Assembly (NCBI GenBank): GCA_028695735.1
Contig: JAQVIJ010000001.1
Location: 423,081 to 487,080, forward strand
DNA: 64,000 bases
Source of the DNA: Deltaproteobacteria bacterium
GTDB taxonomy: Bacteria > Desulfobacterota > Dissulfuribacteria > Dissulfuribacterales > DYLC01
Direction of reading: 5' to 3'
The notes below the pieces were generated by a model, which ran no database searches, was not told the origin of the DNA, and worked only from the letters and a program-made list of their open reading frames with translations. Of this stretch, positions 62,701 to 64,000 are shown one piece after another. Within the stretch, counting starts at the first letter, position 1, and each line of letters opens with the position of its first letter. The translations under genes and the position numbers were made by a program.

Positions 62701-64000
62701 GGATGGATTGTCGCCGGCCCCGTCCTGACGCACCACAGCAGTGCTGTTTGAGGCAAAATAGAGGCTATATCCGGCCACATTGTCACTGGGAATGCTGATG
62801 GGTAGAAACTCCCTGACCTCCTGCCAGGTCAAATTGCCTGTAGCGGCAGAGGCAGGCACTGTTGCAGAGAGACGGATGCCGTATGCAGTGGATGCAGTAA
62901 GCCCCATACCCTGATACCGTCCGGATACATCTGTCAAGCCTGATTGCACCACAGCGCCGTTGGTGAGCGTGTATATCTCCACCATGACCCCGGCGACGGG
63001 TTGACCTGTGTATGGGTTCAGGACATCTATGGCAAGACCAGGGCAGGTCTGGGAGGTATTGCCGCCGTTTACGGGAAGCAACTCTTCCGTCACCTGCGGA
63101 TTCAAAACCTGAGGCAACTGGACATAACGGGCCGACTGCTGCCCTGCAGCCAGGGTCAAATCAAATGTGACCCCCTCATAACCTGCCTTTGTAACGGCCA
63201 CGGAATACTGACCTGGATACAGGCCGCTTATTTCCACCTTGCCGGAGGAATTACTCACAAAATCCCCTATGACTGATTCGGCCTTGTAAAGCCTGACCAT
63301 AGCGCCCGAAAGCGCCTTTGCCGATGTATCGAAGACGGAGATACTCAAGCTGGCAGTGGAACTCGAATTAGATGGAACAGAGCCGTTTAGGCTGGATATA
63401 CCGGCATATTTCCCCAAAAACGAAAGAAACACCGGCAAAACCTTGCCCTGCACAATCTGATTGTAGGAGATGTCGATGTCCTGCCATGCCTGCCATGTCC
63501 CTCCATCAGGCCCGGGCTGACCAGGCGTAGCCACTCGCAGGGTATAGGCCCTGCCGGCAGGCAGCGGCGAAAGCACGGCCTTGCCGACGCCGTCCGTCAC
63601 TCCTGAGGCAGCCACTGTATCGGAAGACAAGGCGCTGACCTCCATGCCGGAAGCAGGGGCAAGGGTCAGGGCATCCCTGGCCTCCATGCGCAGACCAGTC
63701 GTCATCAGAGGATTGACCACCAGGTTCAGGGTTGTCTTGTCAAGGGTCAGAGAAAACTGATTGATCTCCGAGAACAACGAGCCTGTGTAGGCCACCCAGT
63801 AGAATTTGATCCCCTTTCTGACTCGGGCCACGCTGCAACAGCCGGTAATATCTGTCCGGCAGCCATAGGTACCCCGCAGATCCACGACCTGTGCATCCGC
63901 CACAGCCGTTCCGCTGCCGGACCCCTCCTTCACACATAGCTTCAGATTGCCATACTCATAGACATCCGTGCTGGGCGCAACCAGGGCCAAAATGCGCAGG
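59779..64000 (-). CDS. Very large exported repeat protein with carboxypeptidase-regulatory-like (Cna-B-type) domains, 5' end outside window
   Basis: At least 1407 codons; the frame stays open past the right edge, so the true start is not seen. The visible first 850 residues are a string of beta-sandwich modules of two alternating kinds, one with GQYSVAVTKAGYEGVTFDL, GKYRIKALPAGYQGMVLDI and GSYALHIHAANRLEMAMND, the other with NPYTGQPVAGVMVEI, NGFTGLPVSNVTVRI and a G-LTDVSG turn. About 860-1190 looks like beta-propeller repeats; the end (about 1300-1407) is a Gly-rich domain ending SVAGFSIRN. Few cysteines. Probably a secreted or surface-bound adhesin-like protein, possibly a client of the nearby secretion system (inference). 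Confidence 0.8.
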   Translation of the reverse strand, partial: LRILALVAPSTDVYEYGNLKLCVKEGSGSGTAVADAQVVDLRGTYGCRTDITGCCSVARVRKGIKFYWVAYTGSLFSEINQFSLTLDKTTLNLVVNPLMTTGLRMEARDALTLAPASGMEVSALSSDTVAASGVTDGVGKAVLSPLPAGRAYTLRVATPGQPGPDGGTWQAWQDIDISYNQIVQGKVLPVFLSFLGKYAGISSLNGSVPSNSSSTASLSISVFDTSAKALSGAMVRLYKAESVIGDFVSNSSGKVEISGLYPGQYSVAVTKAGYEGVTFDLTLAAGQQSARYVQLPQVLNPQVTEELLPVNGGNTSQTCPGLAIDVLNPYTGQPVAGVMVEIYTLTNGAVVQSGLTDVSGRYQGMGLTASTAYGIRLSATVPASAATGNLTWQEVREFLPISIPSDNVAGYSLYFASNSTAVVRQDGAGDNPSLVSAALVLKDGAGMPIANTKFKVESLGDGVVLDLVTDGTGKAVFSHDLPGKYRIKALPAGYQGMVLDIILGLGQRPTYNLKLPVVPTVLRPSYVSCSSGGGGVDIKSGVKVQVLNGFTGLPVSNVTVRILNTQNQAIFQGVTDVNGLWAQDSLSPQTVSAEISWQVAGGWRETQVKAGLSLKAGYREVVTFYAAPNATLVSSTAPGGGVDASAGILLAVVDLQKRPLANVQVDLMNATGRILQSAYTDTQGRVSFERLATGSYALHIHAANRLEMAMNDLMIWAGNHFAWQVMLPDLFKPSLGVLEQSSGSSQLKAVVVNGQTFEPLTGVAIGVKDAKGQAVAGRSFTADTGFFTLEDMDSLGPVYLDIKAGNYLPQTQGPLQPGQTQVGAATTAAAVKYALYAMTPGAAFTAIANPDGIQPGVVKCMPGGQCIVQSQDLLTVFSYDPIRLEVRRQAQARLASATAKLLGFGLAPLGAVQRQVMSQTPYLALVQTGQGTLTIYQCQAVSGASVGLVTTLTVAGEITDAVLLYNGLAVSSTAGVFFYRLAGSDGKIAPAMVSYVTTPVRALMKIGPGLYGVSDSGKVVGIDISALELPVVTGIGELGYIPRNASAISPAGIIADTNSMLHPIRFSGMRTLGQASGPSLTSPDTLSSGMSLRIDKQTGRLSTLAIGKKAFGFGLAGDRLFTVEITDNVPIQTSSMQLPGEIFDLLPIRQRVNNRWSAGLMLATANGFYVLPLPEQGQETVNLSVDFARLLPNTQQNYRLWTAQGFTDVLNAGTDSNGNSQLVLNTALPSGVYDLAVVGEDGIARFVYYGTSLFTDAIGSLNRMQPVLVLTKANRDRAAVFNPGDDIWLNLNLDVLEQALCDVHILLDYRLTGDTSTYHFYTTASNGMLGFNSWGGSVNSTPPQPLIASWPGFNIKNLYLPLISLPKPGGYGGAGMVSVVFTRPGGHPLVTGDVIGASVAGFSIRN

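Overview
The window looks like a chromosomal segment of a Gram-negative anaerobe, most plausibly a member of the Desulfobacterota (the former sulfate- and sulfur-metabolising Deltaproteobacteria). The pointers are Kdo synthesis (kdsB), a type II secretion system, an Lpp-like lipoprotein, anaerobic (cobalt-early) cobamide genes, a bd-oxidase-like pair carrying a c-type haem site, PurL with a fused PurS-like domain, and a FapA/DUF342 protein. I cannot name the species. Gene density is high, most starts have clear GGAGG-type ribosome sites, and overlaps of a few bases are common.

Layout. 1-6.9 kb (minus): pfk, rlmN, cooT-like, two CydA-like oxidase subunits, an HNH protein and the 5' two-thirds of glmS. 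7-12.5 kb (plus): murI, a glycine-zipper lipoprotein, a LysE exporter, trpS, scpA, a NUDIX hydrolase and a TerC protein. 12.5-17.7 kb (minus): ileS, a CDP-alcohol phosphatidyltransferase, rsmI and kdsB. 17.8-22.3 kb: a TM2 protein, an AT-rich nuclease-like gene of probable foreign origin, an Lpp-like lipoprotein facing an L,D-transpeptidase, fapA and tRNA-Ala. 22.4-28.7 kb: a small protein, nadK-ddl, a decayed ATPase fragment and the cbiET-cbiF-cbiG-cbiH operon. 28.7-30.7 kb: an intergenic region with two tandem, homologous, apparently sigma-54-driven small RNA units and a TGCA half-site array, next to an NtrC-family sigma-54 activator. 30.8-33.6 kb: prmA-rsmE-manC. 33.6-43.4 kb (minus): ihfA-like, dnaE, guaA and the type II secretion genes gspD, gspK, gspJ. 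43.4-44.0 kb: nested palindromic repeat elements. 44-52.3 kb (plus): purL, a chromate-type transporter, a fluoride riboswitch leading an antiporter-uspA-MFS operon, lepB and a small aromatic-rich secreted protein. 52.3-53.8 kb (minus): a cysteine desulfurase/selenocysteine lyase-like gene and a small anchored protein. 54-59.2 kb (plus): rlpA-like gene and gspG-E-F-H-I. 59.3-64 kb: tRNA-Val, tRNA-Asp, a 56-aa basic protein missed by the ORF track, and a giant repeat-containing surface protein running off the right edge.

The strongest candidate for an undescribed system is 28.8-30.7 kb. Two small transcription units each have a TGGCAC-N5-TTGCT promoter, a CU-rich body with CCUCC (anti-Shine-Dalgarno) motifs and an almost identical Rho-independent terminator. 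They sit beside a sigma-54 response regulator and a run of TGCA half sites that includes a TTGCA-N3-TGCAA dyad. The architecture recalls the Vibrio luxO/qrr arrangement, but it lies in an unrelated type of genome and the RNA sequences are not ones I recognise. Second in interest are the fluoride-responsive operon without crcB, the c-haem bd-like oxidase pair, the Lpp/L,D-transpeptidase pair, and the splitting of the secretion system into two loci.
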